64,000 bases of DNA. Source: Anniella stebbinsi (lineage: Eukaryota > Chordata > Lepidosauria > Squamata > Anniellidae). The stretch covers positions 294,531,973 through 294,595,972 of the forward strand of contig JARDYH010000002.1 in the NCBI GenBank assembly GCA_029215795.1. Direction: 5' to 3'. Made by a program: the position numbers and the translations under genes. The notes under the pieces were generated by a model. That model ran no database searches. It was given only the letters and a program-made list of their open reading frames with translations, and was not told the DNA's origin. This document shows, piece after piece, positions 45,896 to 57,604 of this stretch (its first letter is position 1; every line of letters begins with the position of its first letter).

Positions 45896-47640
45896 AGTAA
45901 TGTGTTAGATTCAGGATCTGTTTTCTGTGAGCAGGAGGGCATTATTTATGGAAGGTACCTGTGCACAATCTTGGGATTCCCCTTCACCTGCATACAGCAC
46001 ACGCCATTCAACACCCCCTGCAACGCTCTGTGCAGCATTTCCGGGGGCTGGATGTGCTGCTGTGGCTGTTAAGGGCAGGGAGATCCACTTCTACCAGCTC
46101 AGTTGCATGCACATAAATCCGGATCCAACCCATAGTCATTCACTGGGGGGCGGGGAGGGAATTGGCAAGTGTTTAGTAGCCAATTCACACATCATAGCAC
46201 AGGTTTGTTTGATGTGTATATATTGTTTGCCAGAACTTCTAGGCATGCACAAAGGAGTCTGGTCAATATTGGCTCATCGGCACATACATGGCACATGTCC
46301 CTTTGTATTTAGAGACATACGTGCCTCCTTTAACATTTTAGGTGTTCACCAGTAGAGAGCTAAGATGCATACATGGCAAAATTGTCTGTGGGTGAAGTGT
46401 GAACCATTTCTAAGTCACAGGTTGTTTTTTGTTGTATACATATATTAAACTTTCTAAAATAGACTTGCTGGGAATGATGGGAGTGGCAGTTCAACACATC
46501 TGGTGGACACCAGGTTGGGGAAAGCTGGTAAAGAATATCATAAACCTGAGGAAATAGAGCAAAGTACAAAACTAAAGGAAGCGCTTAAATCTAAAGGTGT
46601 GTTTCTTTCTACAAAAGCCTTGGCGATAAAACAATTGCTGGTAATTTAGCACTGCCATTCTCACTGTGGACTTCATTTCTCCAAACATACAAGTGCTCTT
46701 GCTGTCATATGCTGTGCATGTGGGAGGGAAAGTGAAGGAGGAGAGGGGAAAGGTCACATCCTGACATTCCTTATCCCCATGTTACAGCAGTAGCATGAAT
46801 GCTATGCTATTTCAACAACTGCCTCCATTCATTCAGGGAAGCAGGGCAGATTTTTTTGTTTATAAAGCTTTTAAAGCATTAATTTGCCACAGGTTTTGTA
46901 ACGCGAATTCATACATTAACACGCCAAATGCATCCCACCACGTTTTCCTTGACAATTGAGAAATGGCCAGTAGATAGCTACATATTTCGCAAACTGGTTT
47001 ACAATGCTTGTCCCGCTAAATTTTATGGCAATATAGGGAACCCATGTTGTGCTCTCCTCTGCAGACTGTAGGGGCCTTTCTACACCATACGGGTGTAGAG
47101 GGAGGGAGGGGGGACGATCCCAGAAGTACCTGCTTCTGGGATCGTAGCTGTAACCCACATAGGAAGTGCGATGACCCGGCTTCCTCCCAGGTCGTCAGAG
47201 TTGTGCCTGCCATTTTGGGGGGAGGGAAGAGCGCACTTGCGCTTTAACAAAAAGGTAAGTCCTTCTTTAAAAAATAAATACCCCCCAAAATTGTCACCCC
47301 GTCCTACCCCACCTGGGGATGGTGGACTTGCTTCCCCCCTCCCTTGATGGGCACAGAACTGTGCGGCTTGGGTCCGTGCCCATTTCTGGTGCCCGCTTAC
47401 TCCTGGACCGTGGGAAGAATCAGGCTTTCCCAGGGATCCCTTATCTTGGGGAAAAAACGTGCCCATCCCCCTACCCCTGGGAGTCTCTGTGCATCATTTG
47501 CACTCACAGGGACCACCCAGGGACAGTCCTGGGTAAAAAGGCCAGTGTAGAAACAGCCTAGGAATCAGGATTAGGGCTCCAGTGTTGAGAGTTAGCTCTT
47601 TACTGTATTCCAAGCCAGCAGCCATCAACATTATGGCTTT
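45896..47640. other. no recognisable gene; palindromic MITE at 46462-46535
   Basis: The MITE fragment reads 'GGGAATGATGGGAGTGGCAG'. The region 47060-47560 is GC-rich, with overlapping open frames on both strands and no recognisable domain. Confidence 0.45.
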
Positions 47641-48329
47641 AGACCACGGGTGTTGGACTTCAGGTCCGCGGATCAAAGATGGCTTACCTGGGGTCCCAAT
47701 GTGGCCCTCTGGAACTCCCCAGAAGGCCATGCCCTTTCCCCTGGCCTCACTCCTTTCTCCAACCACTGAATGCTTGGTGGTCTCTCAGCTTTTGTGCATT
47801 TTTCTCATTCTGGAAGGATAAAATGCCTCTCCTAAGGCTTAGTTACTGGCAGTCAGAACTTGTACTGCCTTTATCCAAATCTATGGTGCGACCACACTTG
47901 GAATACCAAGTACAGTTCTGATGACTATACTTAAAAGAAGATATTGTAGAGCTGGAAAAAGTGCAGAATAGGACAACTAAAATGATCAAGCGGCTGGAGC
48001 ATTTCCTCTATGAGGGAAGGTTGCAAGAGCTGGGATTGCTTAGCTAGGAAAAAAAGAGGGTAAGGAGACATGATAGAAATGTACAAAACTATGCACGGTG
48101 TGTGGAACATAGATAGGAAGACATTTCTCTCTCTCCCTCTCTCTCAAAATATTAGAACCTGGGGTCATCTCATGAAGCTGAGTAGTAGGAGATTCAGGAC
48201 AGATAAAAGGAAGTACTTCTTCACACAGCACATTGTTAAACTATGGAATTCACTACCACAAGATATTCCAGATAAATTCCTGGAGAAGAAGGCTATCAAT
48301 GGGTACTAGTCCTGATAGCTATGTGCTAC

Positions 48330-48877
48330 TGTTAGCCAAAGTGGAGCCATCTTATGCTCATTTGCATACGATGCTGGGACTGCTTGCTGGGACTGCTTGT
48401 TTAAAGCAAAGAACAGCCTATGCACGTAGCAAATAGAAACAAGGAATAAGCCTAACTCGGCCTTGGCCGGAGCTGCAACATCCCCCAAAAGTATAAGGCG
48501 AAACTGATATCTTGTCCTAGTAGTATCTGCCAACTTGTTATCCTTGCAAACCCAGGTGCAATAATGAGCTAATTATGAGAAACGAGGTGGTCCTTGGCAT
48601 TAGCCCAAAGGGCTATGGTTCGCATTGAAATGCATTGAGTTATGCTTGCGCGTGCGCTTTCTGTAGCAATGACATAGGGTGCTTGCTGTAAAAGTATATA
48701 AGGGGCAGCTTGTATGCTCCGAGGGGTGGCCTCTGGTGGCAGGAGTCCTAGAGGTCCCCCATTCAGCTGATTGCTTTAATAAACTGCATTGGATCAAGAT
48801 CATTGACTCTGTGCCTCTTAGTGGGAAAGCGGCCTTATCCTCCTAGGAGACGAGCCTGGACCTATTTTTGTCCAACA
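48330..48877 (+). mobile_element. solo LTR of an endogenous retrovirus-like element
   Basis: A 548-bp LTR beginning TGTTAGCC and ending GTCCAACA, flanked by CTAC (48326-48329 and 48878-48881), a 4-bp target duplication. It contains a TATA box 'AAGTATATAAGGGGC' at about 48692 and a polyadenylation signal AATAAA at 48778-48783. The interrupted CR1 sequence rejoins exactly across it. No gag, pol or env is present, so it is a solo LTR left by recombination; the open frames in it are not viral genes. Confidence 0.85.
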
Positions 48878-48907
48878 CTACCTCTAGTGGCAGAGGAACT
48901 ATGCCTA

Positions 48908-48952
<45 letters not shown>

Positions 48953-49000
48953 CATTTATATACTGCCCCATAGCCAAAGCTCTCTGGGTGGTTTATATAT
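48908..49000 (-). mobile_element. L2-type LINE 3' tail with (ATT)n
   Basis: (ATT)n at 48908-48952, then 'TTTATATACTGCCCCATAGC' and 'AGCTCTCTGGGTGGTTTATA', inserted in the CR1 3' UTR. Same tail as 7395-7580. Confidence 0.65.
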
Positions 49001-49292
49001 AGCAGTTGCTGGGGAACATGGCCAGGAGGGTGCTGTTTTACTCATTTCCTGTTTGTGGACTTCCCATGGGCCATTGGTTGGGCCAGAAGAATGCTGGACT
49101 AGATTGACCCTTGGTCTGATCCAGCATGGCTCTTCTTATGTTCATAAGCTAAACTATGCTGGTATTTGGGGTATTTTGGACCTGCTTCTCTTGCCTCCAG
49201 CCCAATCCACCTCTGGAATGTGGCCCCCAAGAACGTCTTCAAAATTGAATTTGGCCTCCAGGCTGAAAGAAGTTCAACACCCTGCCTTAGGC

Positions 49293-50167
49293 ACTTCAGG
49301 AGCCATCAAATCCTGGCACCCCATCTTAGGGTCTGCTGGGAGGCCTGCAGCTCCTAGTGCTAGGACAGACTGGTCTGTGTGCATTGGGGCTTCTATAGGA
49401 AAACCAAGAGTTCTGTGGTGCAGGAGCACTTCCATTTTGGGGGTTCCCCAGACAAGGTACTCACAGTGGATGCCTTCAACTTGGAAAAAATGATGTAGCA
49501 AACTGATCATTATCCCATGTTAGCTCAGACTTTCTTGATTACTTTGTGTGCAGATGCTAGATGCAGGAAGGTCCAACCAGTTTTAGCTAATGTAAGAAAT
49601 AAGAGAGAGAGAGTGTGAGAGCATGAAAAGCAAAATATACTGGCTTAAAGCACTCTGTGCACAGAAAGAATAACCACACTATTTAGGAAGGAGCGCTTTG
49701 CAGACTTTGCAATCTCACCACTCTCTGGAACCAGGGTAGGCAGGCGACAAGGTTCACGCAGGGTATAGAGAGGCCTGGAAAGTTTGGAGACCTTACTGAA
49801 ATCCTACACCCTCCCCCAATACTGCTTGGCACTATCTGCTTGGTGATGTGTGTATGGTTACTGTGGAAAGATGGGAGAGAAATATTCTAACAGAGCAATC
49901 CTACCTGCATTTACGGCAGGTGGGTAGGGGAGGACCATTGATGAAGCAAACACCAAATCCATCACCCTGCTGGCCCACTGTGGGTAGGTGAGGGAAACAT
50001 TTTAGCTTTCCCCTCCCATTGACTGCAGCGGGAGAGAATTTACTATGCCAGCACCAAGGAGGGTTGCCATAAACTCATGCCTGTTCCTCGGTTGCGTTGG
50101 AGAATATCTCCATGCCTGCCCCAATATGGCCCCACATGCTTCATGCACACACCATTCTCCCCCTACT
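49293..50167. other. no recognisable feature
   Basis: No repeat or gene recognised. The open frame at 49053-49493 overlaps the CR1 3' end and the outer repeat and is not coding. Confidence 0.45.
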
Positions 50168-50760
50168 CTGATTTGTACACATGCAGCACCTGGTGAAATT
50201 CCCTCTTCATCACAACAGTTAAAGCTGCAGGAGCTTTTGTATCTGGTCGCGCTACGCAGAGCTCCTGCAGCGTTAACTGCTGTGATGAAGAGGGAATTTC
50301 ACTTGGTGCTGCATAAACCTGGCAGACAACTACAATCCTCAGAGGAGGTCCTACTGGCCATTCCAAGATGAATGGAATGCCGCCATGAAGAAACTTGGTG
50401 ATGGGCCTTCTCTGTAGTGGCACCCACCCTCTGGAAAACCCTCCCTCGTGTGGTTCAGGAGGCAGAAAATGTTACATCTTTTAAACGCCTCCTGAAGACA
50501 TACCTTTTTACACAGGCTTTCCCTGGTTTTTAATGTAGCTCGTTTTATACTGCCCTTTTAACTTTTTGGTGTTTAAAATTATATTGTTGTTCTTATGGTT
50601 TTTAATTGTGCACTGCCCAGAGAGCTTCAGCTGATGGGCAGTATAAAGATGTAATAAATAAATAAATAAATAAATACAAATGACACTTGCTGAAATTCCC
50701 TTTTCAATACAACTGTTAAAGATACAGGAGCCCGATCCTCCTTTTCATATGGTCACCCTA
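50168..50760. mobile_element. hAT-type foldback MITE, 5'-truncated and split
   Basis: Same family as 11659-11978. Left piece 50168-50315 ('CAGCACCTGGTGAAATTCCC' and its inverted partner), right piece 50676-50760 ending 'TTCATATGGTCACCCTA'. The gap is an L2-type 3' end. Confidence 0.75.
50316..50675 (+). pseudogene. L2-type LINE C-terminus and 3' end
   Basis: The translation follows 'RSYWPFQDEWNAAMKKLGDG' and 'FKRLLKTYLFTQAFPGF', the L2 C-terminus, then a 3' UTR with 'GCCCAGAGAGCTTCAGCTGA' and 'AATAAATAAATA'. It is inserted in the hAT MITE, so it is younger than that MITE copy. 5'-truncated. Confidence 0.75.
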
Positions 50761-50764
50761 GAAT

Positions 50765-50905
50765 ATAAATTAGAACAAAGTTCTGGCAAATAGAATTAAA
50801 TTCTGGGTTAAAAAAATCAATTTTCATCAATGAGTGGACAATGGAAAGAAAGATGCTTGACCATCCGTAAAACACAGACAGAACAGATTCAACAAAATCC
50901 ATACA
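50765..50905. repeat. dispersed repeat shared with 19830-20140
   Basis: 'TCATCAATGAGTGGACAATG' and 'AAAACACAGACAGAACAGAT' align in the same order as in the other copy. Confidence 0.5.
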
Positions 50906-52808
50906 TCTCTAGCTGTGACTTTGGTCAAAGCCACCCGGCCGAGGGCAGCTCCTCTGTTGATGAGGTGGAGTGTGCCCCATGCTGGCTCCTGGGATAAATG
51001 CTTCATCAAGCCACCTTGAAGGGGAAGAAATGAGGAGTGTTGCATTCCTGTGGTAAAACCTTGGCAGATGTAAATGACACTGGTGGTTACCATGGGAACA
51101 GGAGGAAGTGTAGCAAAGACATGCAGCTGTTTCATTAGAACGCATACCTTAAAGTGAAGTGGTGATGAAATGATAGTGATCTTGGACAGACATGTTGTCT
51201 CTTAAGAACGTTGACAGTACCATAGGGTAAAAAGCATGCAGAAAAATTTGTGTACACAATAAGCACCACTGGCAGCAAAGGAATGGATTTATAGGTTTTC
51301 TTTCTTCCTTTCTTTTTTAAAAAACAAAACCCATTAGTAACGTAGGGGGTTTCTTGACAGCGGCGCATTGGCCCCACTAGCCCTGAAACCCCCACATTTG
51401 CACTCCTTCGCAATGACCTCACGTGAAGGAGCTAATACGGGGTTTACAGGGGAGGGGAACCAGTTGCTCATTTTTAAAGAACATTAATCTTGAACTGCAA
51501 AGTGTCGGAGTTAAAGGGAGCCCCGGAGATGGGCCACCACCCTTCCTGTCCCCTACACATTTGGGATGCTCTTGGAGAGGAGGAGGAACAGCTTGCTCAT
51601 TTTTTTTTTAAAAAAATAATCTTTAATAGATGGACTACCACCTCCCCACTGCCCTGCAATCAATTTTTATGTTTTACTTTTGTATTATTTATTATTTCTT
51701 TATGGGAAGCTCCCTAAGGTCCATGGAGGTGCAGTGGCAGTCCAGTGGCCATTCGACTCGCTGGACCATTCCCTCTCCGGGGAATGGCACCCAATCAGGG
51801 GGCGCCATTGTCCCGGCCATGCCTCCGCTGTAACAGTGGTGCAACGTGACAGACAACAACGGCCTTGCTCAGAGGAAAAAGTCACACTAAGTCCTCAACT
51901 ACTTTAATGTGGAGCTTAGGGGAAATACTCTTGGATGGCTCCACAATGCCTGCTGCTTTATATAATTGACCTGCCGCCACTGCGGATCCACCCCAGGGCT
52001 TTCCCCTCATCAAGATGTACCCTAGAAGCTACTGCTGCTTCAGCCAGTGTTCTCTACCAGCTTTCATACTGTCAGTTTGTTTCCTTTGGTGGTATGAGAT
52101 AACTTTTTAGGATCATCACTTTGCTCAGATAAAAACACAAGCCATTACTTTCCTGCATATGTTCTCATTCCATTTAAATTTTGTAAAAAATGTAAGATGA
52201 CTTCTTGCTAACCTAAATGGGAAAGAGCCATGTGGCTACAAAATCAAGCCATTCTGGTTCGGGCTGGTGGCCCAGTTGTGGTTTGCCAGAGGCATCATCA
52301 GACGGCTTGTGGTGGAAGCAGAATGTGAAAATAGATGGGCCTCTGATTTTGATCTGATCCAGTAGGGCAGTTTTTCATTAGGAGGCATCCCCTTCACCTA
52401 CTGACATGGAAATGCTTCTCATGTTGCCAGCCACTGGTAACTGTTGCTGGTATGGCTGGTCAAGGAAACATCCCTAACACCAATTGTGATGGTTTTCTTC
52501 AAAGACAACAAAATGACAATGAAAGAGAGAAACTGTATAGATGGTGCTGTCTCATTAAAACATGCACTCCTTTGGGGCCTTTCTGAAAACAGAACAAATC
52601 ACATAGTCACGTGTGAAGGAGTGCATTGCAATGGTGGGACTACTGCAAGGATGAAAGTCGAGGTAAGGCACAGAATTTTTCCTGTATGTAGAGAAGCTCT
52701 GAGTGGCTATTTTCCCTGTGCCCATGGAGGCTGTCTGATTGTAGCGATCATGTCATCTTACCCCTTTGATGTGGGTAGAAGTCAACATTTTGCATAGCAC
52801 ATTCTCAG
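50906..52808. other. mostly unannotated; possible CR1 3' end at 52316-52380
   Basis: 'GATGGGCCTCTGATTTTGAT'-'CTGATCCAGTAGGGCAG' resembles a diverged CR1 terminus. No gene recognised elsewhere in this stretch. Confidence 0.4.
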
Positions 52809-53794
52809 TAGGGGTGTGCACCGGATCGGGTGCGATCCACGATCCGAACCCGATCCAGCTGAAATCGGATAAAATTATCTGATTACGATCCCCGCATTTG
52901 GATCGTCCAATCTCATCTGATCCGATCCGAAAGGACCCGATCCGGATCGGAAGAGATCGGAGGATCAGACCTCCTCCTCCCACTTGTGCTCCTTACCTGC
53001 TGGGGCCGTCCGTTGCCATCCGCTGGTCCCTTCTACTGAGAAACAGGCTTCGCAGCCTGCCTCTCAGTAGCGCGCTGGGTGATGATGTCACCCAGCACGC
53101 TACTGAGAGGCAGGCCACGAAGCCTGTTTCTCAGTAGAAGCAGTCAGCGGATGGCAGCGGACGGCAGTGGACAGCCCCAGCAGGTAAGGAGCATGAGTGG
53201 GGGGAGGGGGCTTACATGCTGGGGCCGTCCACTGCCATCCGCTGATCCTGTCTACTGAGAAACAGGCTTCGCGGCCTAGTTCTCAGTAGAGCGCTGGGTG
53301 ATGACATCATCACCTGGCGCTCTACTGAGAACTAAGCCCCGAAGCCTGTTTCTCAGTAGACGGGACCAGCGGTCGGCAGTGGATGGCAGCGGGTGCCCCA
53401 GCTTCCGTCCGTTTCATCCAGCGCTCTACTGAGAACTAGGCCGCGAAGCCTGTTCCTCAGTAGATGGGACCAGCGGACGGCAGTGGGCGCCCCGGCAGGT
53501 AAGGAGTGCGAGGGGGGGAGGGACAGGGAGGGGGGAGTTAGGCCCCCACTCACTCGCCCCCATGTTTTCCTCATAGGCTTGCATTGGGGTAAAGCTTTCT
53601 TTCCCCCAATGCAAGCCTATGGCGAAAACACCTAAAATGGCGTCTGATCCAAAAATCGGACTTCCGATTTTTGGATTGGGATCGGGTCTGATCTGATCCA
53701 GAAAGCCTCCAATCTGATCCGAGCCTGTCCGACACGCCAACCCCAGTTCCGATCCCGGTTCTGATCCGATCCGGGGGGTCCATGCACATCCCTA
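52809..53794. mobile_element. 986-bp palindrome-rich, GATC-rich hAT-type element with perfect 8-bp TSD
   Basis: Ends 'TAGGGGTGTGCACCGGATCG' and 'TCCATGCACATCCCTA', flanked by ATTCTCAG on both sides (52801-52808 and 53795-53802). The outer arms are dense in 'GATCCGATCC' motifs. The interior holds repeated foldbacks: a unit at 52997-53187, whose stem includes 'TTCTACTGAGAAACAGGCTT' and its complement around 'GATGATGTCACC'; a second at 53212-53395 centred on 'GATGACATCATC'; a half unit at 53396-53510; and a fourth palindrome at 53571-53623 ('CATAGGCTTGCATTGGGG'). It encodes no transposase. Confidence 0.85.
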
Positions 53795-54089
53795 ATTCTC
53801 AGTATGTATTACTGCTTTATAGCATGCAATATTTTGATTTTTGCTCATAGTACACTAGGCAGATCATAACCAAGCAGACATTGTGGGCTGAGTACAGAAG
53901 CAAGGCAGCTTCTGCAAAGAGAGCTCTCCTTTTCTCCAGCCCTCTTAGTAGCTTCATCGTGGCTTACTTTGATTTTAACTAGATTATGCTCAAGCATAAT
54001 AAGATGATAAACTGTTTTCAATAGAAAGTCTATTATTCCAGACCACAGAGTTAATATGGAATCTGCATGAAAGATTTTGGGTTTTGATT

Positions 54090-54300
54090 TCCCTCTGTTT
54101 CTCTCCACTCAGAGCAGTAAACGGTTTAATACTTTTGAATTATTGCTCGGGCCTTCTCATTTGGTTTCATTTCGACCTTGAGCAATTCGTTTGCAGGGCT
54201 TTTGCTAATGGCTCTTTAAAACTGAGAGCAATGAGATTCCCCAGACGAGAAGACCAGAGCTATGCTGTGTATTAGTTTAATGTTATTTTATGAAATCTCT
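54090..54300. other. candidate conserved non-coding element
   Basis: Single-copy-looking sequence with no repeat signature ('AACGGTTTAATACTTTTGAA', 'CTGTGTATTAGTTTAATGTT'). The short open frame here (54084-54275) lacks any motif. Unverified. Confidence 0.25.
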
Positions 54301-54769
54301 GTTATGATATCATTATAATTTTTCATACTTTGGGGCCCTGCCTTTTGTCACTTCTACACTATTTCTCCCATTTCCACAAAATACATTTCTCAGCCAGAGG
54401 TAATGTAATGACCAGGCGTTGACCCCCATTTTTATGTTTCTCCTACTGTGAGGAGAAATTGAAGATGAAATGTATAGAGAGCTAATAGCTATGTAGCCTT
54501 AGTCAATCTAGCAAATATAAAGGACCCAGCCATGGGACACAGTTTAATATTAAGACCGGTATTATGTACTCCAAACAATTTGTGATGCAAATCCCCAGCA
54601 TGCTTTTAATGATCTAAGAAGTTATTGCATTATGTGGCCTTAATTGGAAAGTTACCTCTTTTTTATTATTACTATTATTATTGAATGAAAACTTTTCCCT
54701 GATGACACTTTTGGAGGAAGCTAGCTGAAGATGTAAAACTCAAAGTGCCTTATCTTCTACATTCGTTTA

Positions 54770-54960
54770 GGCATTCCTGAAAATCTTTCATTTCATAATT
54801 ATTAATCAATTGATGGATTTTCACGCCAGTCAATAAATACTGCATAAAATATTTTCAGGAATGGCTGACATTCGTAATAGATTTTGATGCTTTCAGTATG
54901 GTTTTAATGCTCTTAAATAAAATGGGCGCTTTCTTTATGTCCAGCTCCCAGCACAAGCAA
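54770..54960. other. candidate conserved non-coding element
   Basis: Contains 'CATAATTATTAATCAATTGA' and 'CAGTCAATAAATACTGCATA', dense in homeodomain-like cores. No open frame or repeat signature. Unverified. Confidence 0.25.
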
Positions 54961-56213
54961 ATCACTGGCGCTCAACTATACCTGGCAACTACGTAGGAGC
55001 ATTTAAACAAAACCTTGGACAGGTTCATTTGGACAATTAAAGGGCTAGCATACTAAACATTTGCATGTGTGAGAACTGCTATGCTAACTAAATTACTTGA
55101 ATGTGTGAAATATGGTAGCCCTTGCTGGTATTTCCTTGCACATGCTAAAGTGAGGAGGGAGATGTGGACGTGCATATAAGCCCTGCCTCCGAACTTCTTT
55201 GGGTACCCAGCTGCTCTTGAGACTTTCACACATTAAGCATGGAAATGGAGAAAGGGCTCTGTAAGCACATTTGGCTGAACACATTTACAAAACCCACTTC
55301 AGATCTCTGTGCAAAGGTCTCAATGGCAACTGGGCAAATGGGGACATTTAGGGTGGAGCTTACATGCATGCCCTAACCTTGTCCCCACTATAGGTCTCTC
55401 TTATCACCTTACAACTTGCTTCCTCTGGTTCTGTGGTGGAGAAATAACTCAAACTTGAATGGTGAAGGGCCAAACTGCATAAGACTTTAGTCACATGTTT
55501 AAACAAGAGTGCTTAATTTGGCTGCTTTGATTTTGAAGTATGGGGGGACCAGCCCTAAGACCCTGGTCTGGAATGTACTCCTGATCTGGAGTGAGGCCCC
55601 ACAAAGGTTTTATTTGAACATTGCTCCCCAAAGTGTGGTCTGCTTTTGAAGATAGCACATTAGCCAGCAAAGTGCAGCCAGGTAGGTGGCAAACAGCAGC
55701 CAGGAGGGAAGCGATTTTCAGCAGAAAACTGGTGCAGGATACTGATATGGATCTGGGAGCATGTTATGGATTGGGGCCCTACAGCTGCATTGTCCCCCTG
55801 TCTAAAATAAAGTGCCAGGTTAAACATGTGACTTCACATCCAACTGACTGCTCCTAAAACAAATTAATTTATCTAAGGAACTTCACTTCAAAACCAAATT
55901 ATTAACTTTTCCACTGCTAACCTATAACACCTGGCAGCTCTTCAATCCTGTTAGTAGGAGGTATGAGATGTTCTATAAAGTTGTTGTGAATAGCAATTAT
56001 TCTTTGGGCCTCTTCAGTCTTGTATGTTATAGAAGTTCCATGAACTGAGCAGAGGCACCATTAGTGACTGGATAGTCAAGATAAAGCCATCAGTAGCAGG
56101 ATATTCGGTAGTAAAGGCTTCCATCATACTTACGAGTGGTAACCTGGGATAAGTCCTACTGCATATGTTCTTTTTGAGAACCATCCACAGTCAATAGGAA
56201 ATATGATCTTTGA
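54961..56213. other. no recognisable feature
   Basis: No gene or repeat recognised. Confidence 0.45.
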
Positions 56214-56400
56214 TAGGCTGACCAGATAAAATCCAGGTCAGGGCTCATGTAACTTTAACAGTTGTAGAGAAACGGGAATTTCAGCCAGTGTCATTTGTAT
56301 GCAATTAGTTCCTGGTGAAATTCCCTCTTCATGACAACTGTTAAAGTTGCAGGCACTATACTAGAGTGACCATATACAAAAGAAGGCAGGGCCCCTGCAA
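56214..56400. mobile_element. hAT-type foldback MITE, left half only
   Basis: Starts 'TAGGCTGACCAGATAAAATC' and follows the 11659-11978 family through its centre ('CTAGAGTGACCATATACAAA'), then stops abruptly at 56400. The second arm is missing. Confidence 0.75.
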
Positions 56401-56587
56401 GCGAGGGGACGATTTGTCTTAATGGATAGCTAATGATCCGCACATCCTTACTGAACCCTCCCTTGCTTCTTGTGAAACCACCTCCGTTTGACCCTGTGTC
56501 TCCATGAAAAAAATATTCCAGCAGGGGAGTTAAAAGATGCTTTATTTTCAGTTCACATTGGGTCACCTATTCCTGGAGCTTCCATCC

Positions 56588-56946
56588 GAAGGCCCCCTCT
56601 ACAAGGATGCGCTTTTGCGCCCGGTTGTGCGATTATGTGCATTATCGCAGACGCGCATTTACTCCTAATCCCTCTGCATGGGAGGCTGCGAGAGGCGGCG
56701 AAACGCATTAATAGATGTCCAAAAAGCGCTTTACAAGAAGTTAATGCGCATAATCGCTTGTTCACACGGGGAAAATGCGCTTTAACGGCCGGAGCAAAAT
56801 AAAACTCGCGATTTAACGCGCATTCGAAAATGCGCATTATCGGGGAGATAACACGCCTCTACGCCCGATTTGCGCTCCGTTCTTGTAGAGGTAAAATTTT
56901 TAATGAACCTTCAAAGCGCATTAAACCTCTCTTGTAGAGGCACCCA
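56588..56946 (-). mobile_element. GCGC-rich MITE, copy B
   Basis: The reverse-orientation partner of 38237-38595. Ends 'GGCCCCCTCTACAAGGATGC' and 'CTCTTGTAGAGGCACCC'. Shared interior blocks include 'TTAATGCGCATAATCG' and 'GGAGCAAAATAAAACTCGCG'. CpG sites are better preserved than in most other repeats here, which suggests a relatively young copy. Confidence 0.8.
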
Positions 56947-57104
56947 GAGAGACGGAGAACAAGGAGGAAGTGGCCAGGAGGAAACTGGAAATAAAACTAA
57001 AAGAAAAACTGGGAGGTGTTCCCAGGGAAGGGGAAGTTCTCCCATCATGACCACAGTCCGCCCACTCTGATCGTTAATAAGACTTCTCAGAATTTGTTTG
57101 CATG

Positions 57105-57245
57105 GACATAATGTGAATTCGAAAATATGCATAATAGGAGAGAAAACGCGCCTGAGCCCTTGATTTGCACTCCGCTCTTGTAGAGTTAAAATCAGTAATG
57201 CACCTTGAAAGAGCCTTAAATCGCTCATGTAGAGGGAACCTATGA
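57105..57245 (-). mobile_element. GCGC-rich MITE, partial copy C
   Basis: Matches the last 140 bases of copy B: 'GAATTCGAAAATATGCATAA', 'TTGATTTGCACTCCGCTCTT' and a terminal 'CTCATGTAGAGGGAACC'. More diverged, with CpG lost. Confidence 0.65.
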
Positions 57246-57604
57246 TAGCATTCTGTCTTCGCAAAAGATCCACACAGGAAGTGGCAGAGTCACTGCCTAT
57301 TTGGAGTATACAATAGTTTAGCGCAATCTACATGCCAAGACTAAAGTACTGTAATTCTATGTCATTTACACTAGTTCAGGGAAGTCAGAACTATTCTCAC
57401 CAATGCTGTGAGAATTTATTGCTGGCCAAAAGCACCTCTAGGAAAAGAACATCCTATGGCGCATGCACTGTATGAGGTTGACAAAGTAGCTGTACGTGCA
57501 AGGGGCATGGGAGCAAGAGTTGCAAAGGATCCTGGGTAGTGAGCCTGTCTCATAAATCAAGTACTGCAGCTGCTTTCCTGAGTACCTTGTAGAAACAATG
57601 GCTG

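Larger units (their letters stand above)
47850..49145 (+). pseudogene. CR1 LINE C-terminus and 3' UTR (interrupted)
   Basis: The 5' segment (47850-48329) translates, with frame changes, to the CR1 C-terminal domain: 'SMVRPHLEYQVQF', 'EKVQNRTTKMIKRLEHF', then 'DMIEMYKTMHGV'. The 3' UTR continues at 48878-48907 ('CTACCTCTAGTGGCAGAGGA') and at 49003-49145 ('CAGTTGCTGGGGAACATGGC' to 'GGTCTGATCCAGCATGGCTC'). A solo LTR (48330-48877) and an L2-type tail (48908-49000) separate the three pieces. Confidence 0.75.
47645..49292. mobile_element. inverted-end repeat hosting nested CR1, LTR and L2 tail
   Basis: Outer repeat: left part 47645-47850 ('GGTGTTGGACTTCAGGTC' ... 'GCCTCTCCTAAGGCTTAG'), right part 49147-49292 ('GAATGTGGCCCCCAAGAACG' ... 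'AGTTCAACACCCTGCC'), with inverted ends. The second copy of the outer repeat is at 57605-58760, also split by an insertion. Everything in 47850-49146 was added later. Confidence 0.55.

Noticed and set aside
45927..46355. 142-aa plus-strand open frame
   Set aside because: No recognisable domain; it begins just after a MITE end and overlaps another open frame.
48330..48877. Possible full endogenous retrovirus at the LTR
   Set aside because: Only one LTR is present, flanked directly by a 4-bp duplication; no internal viral genes exist nearby.
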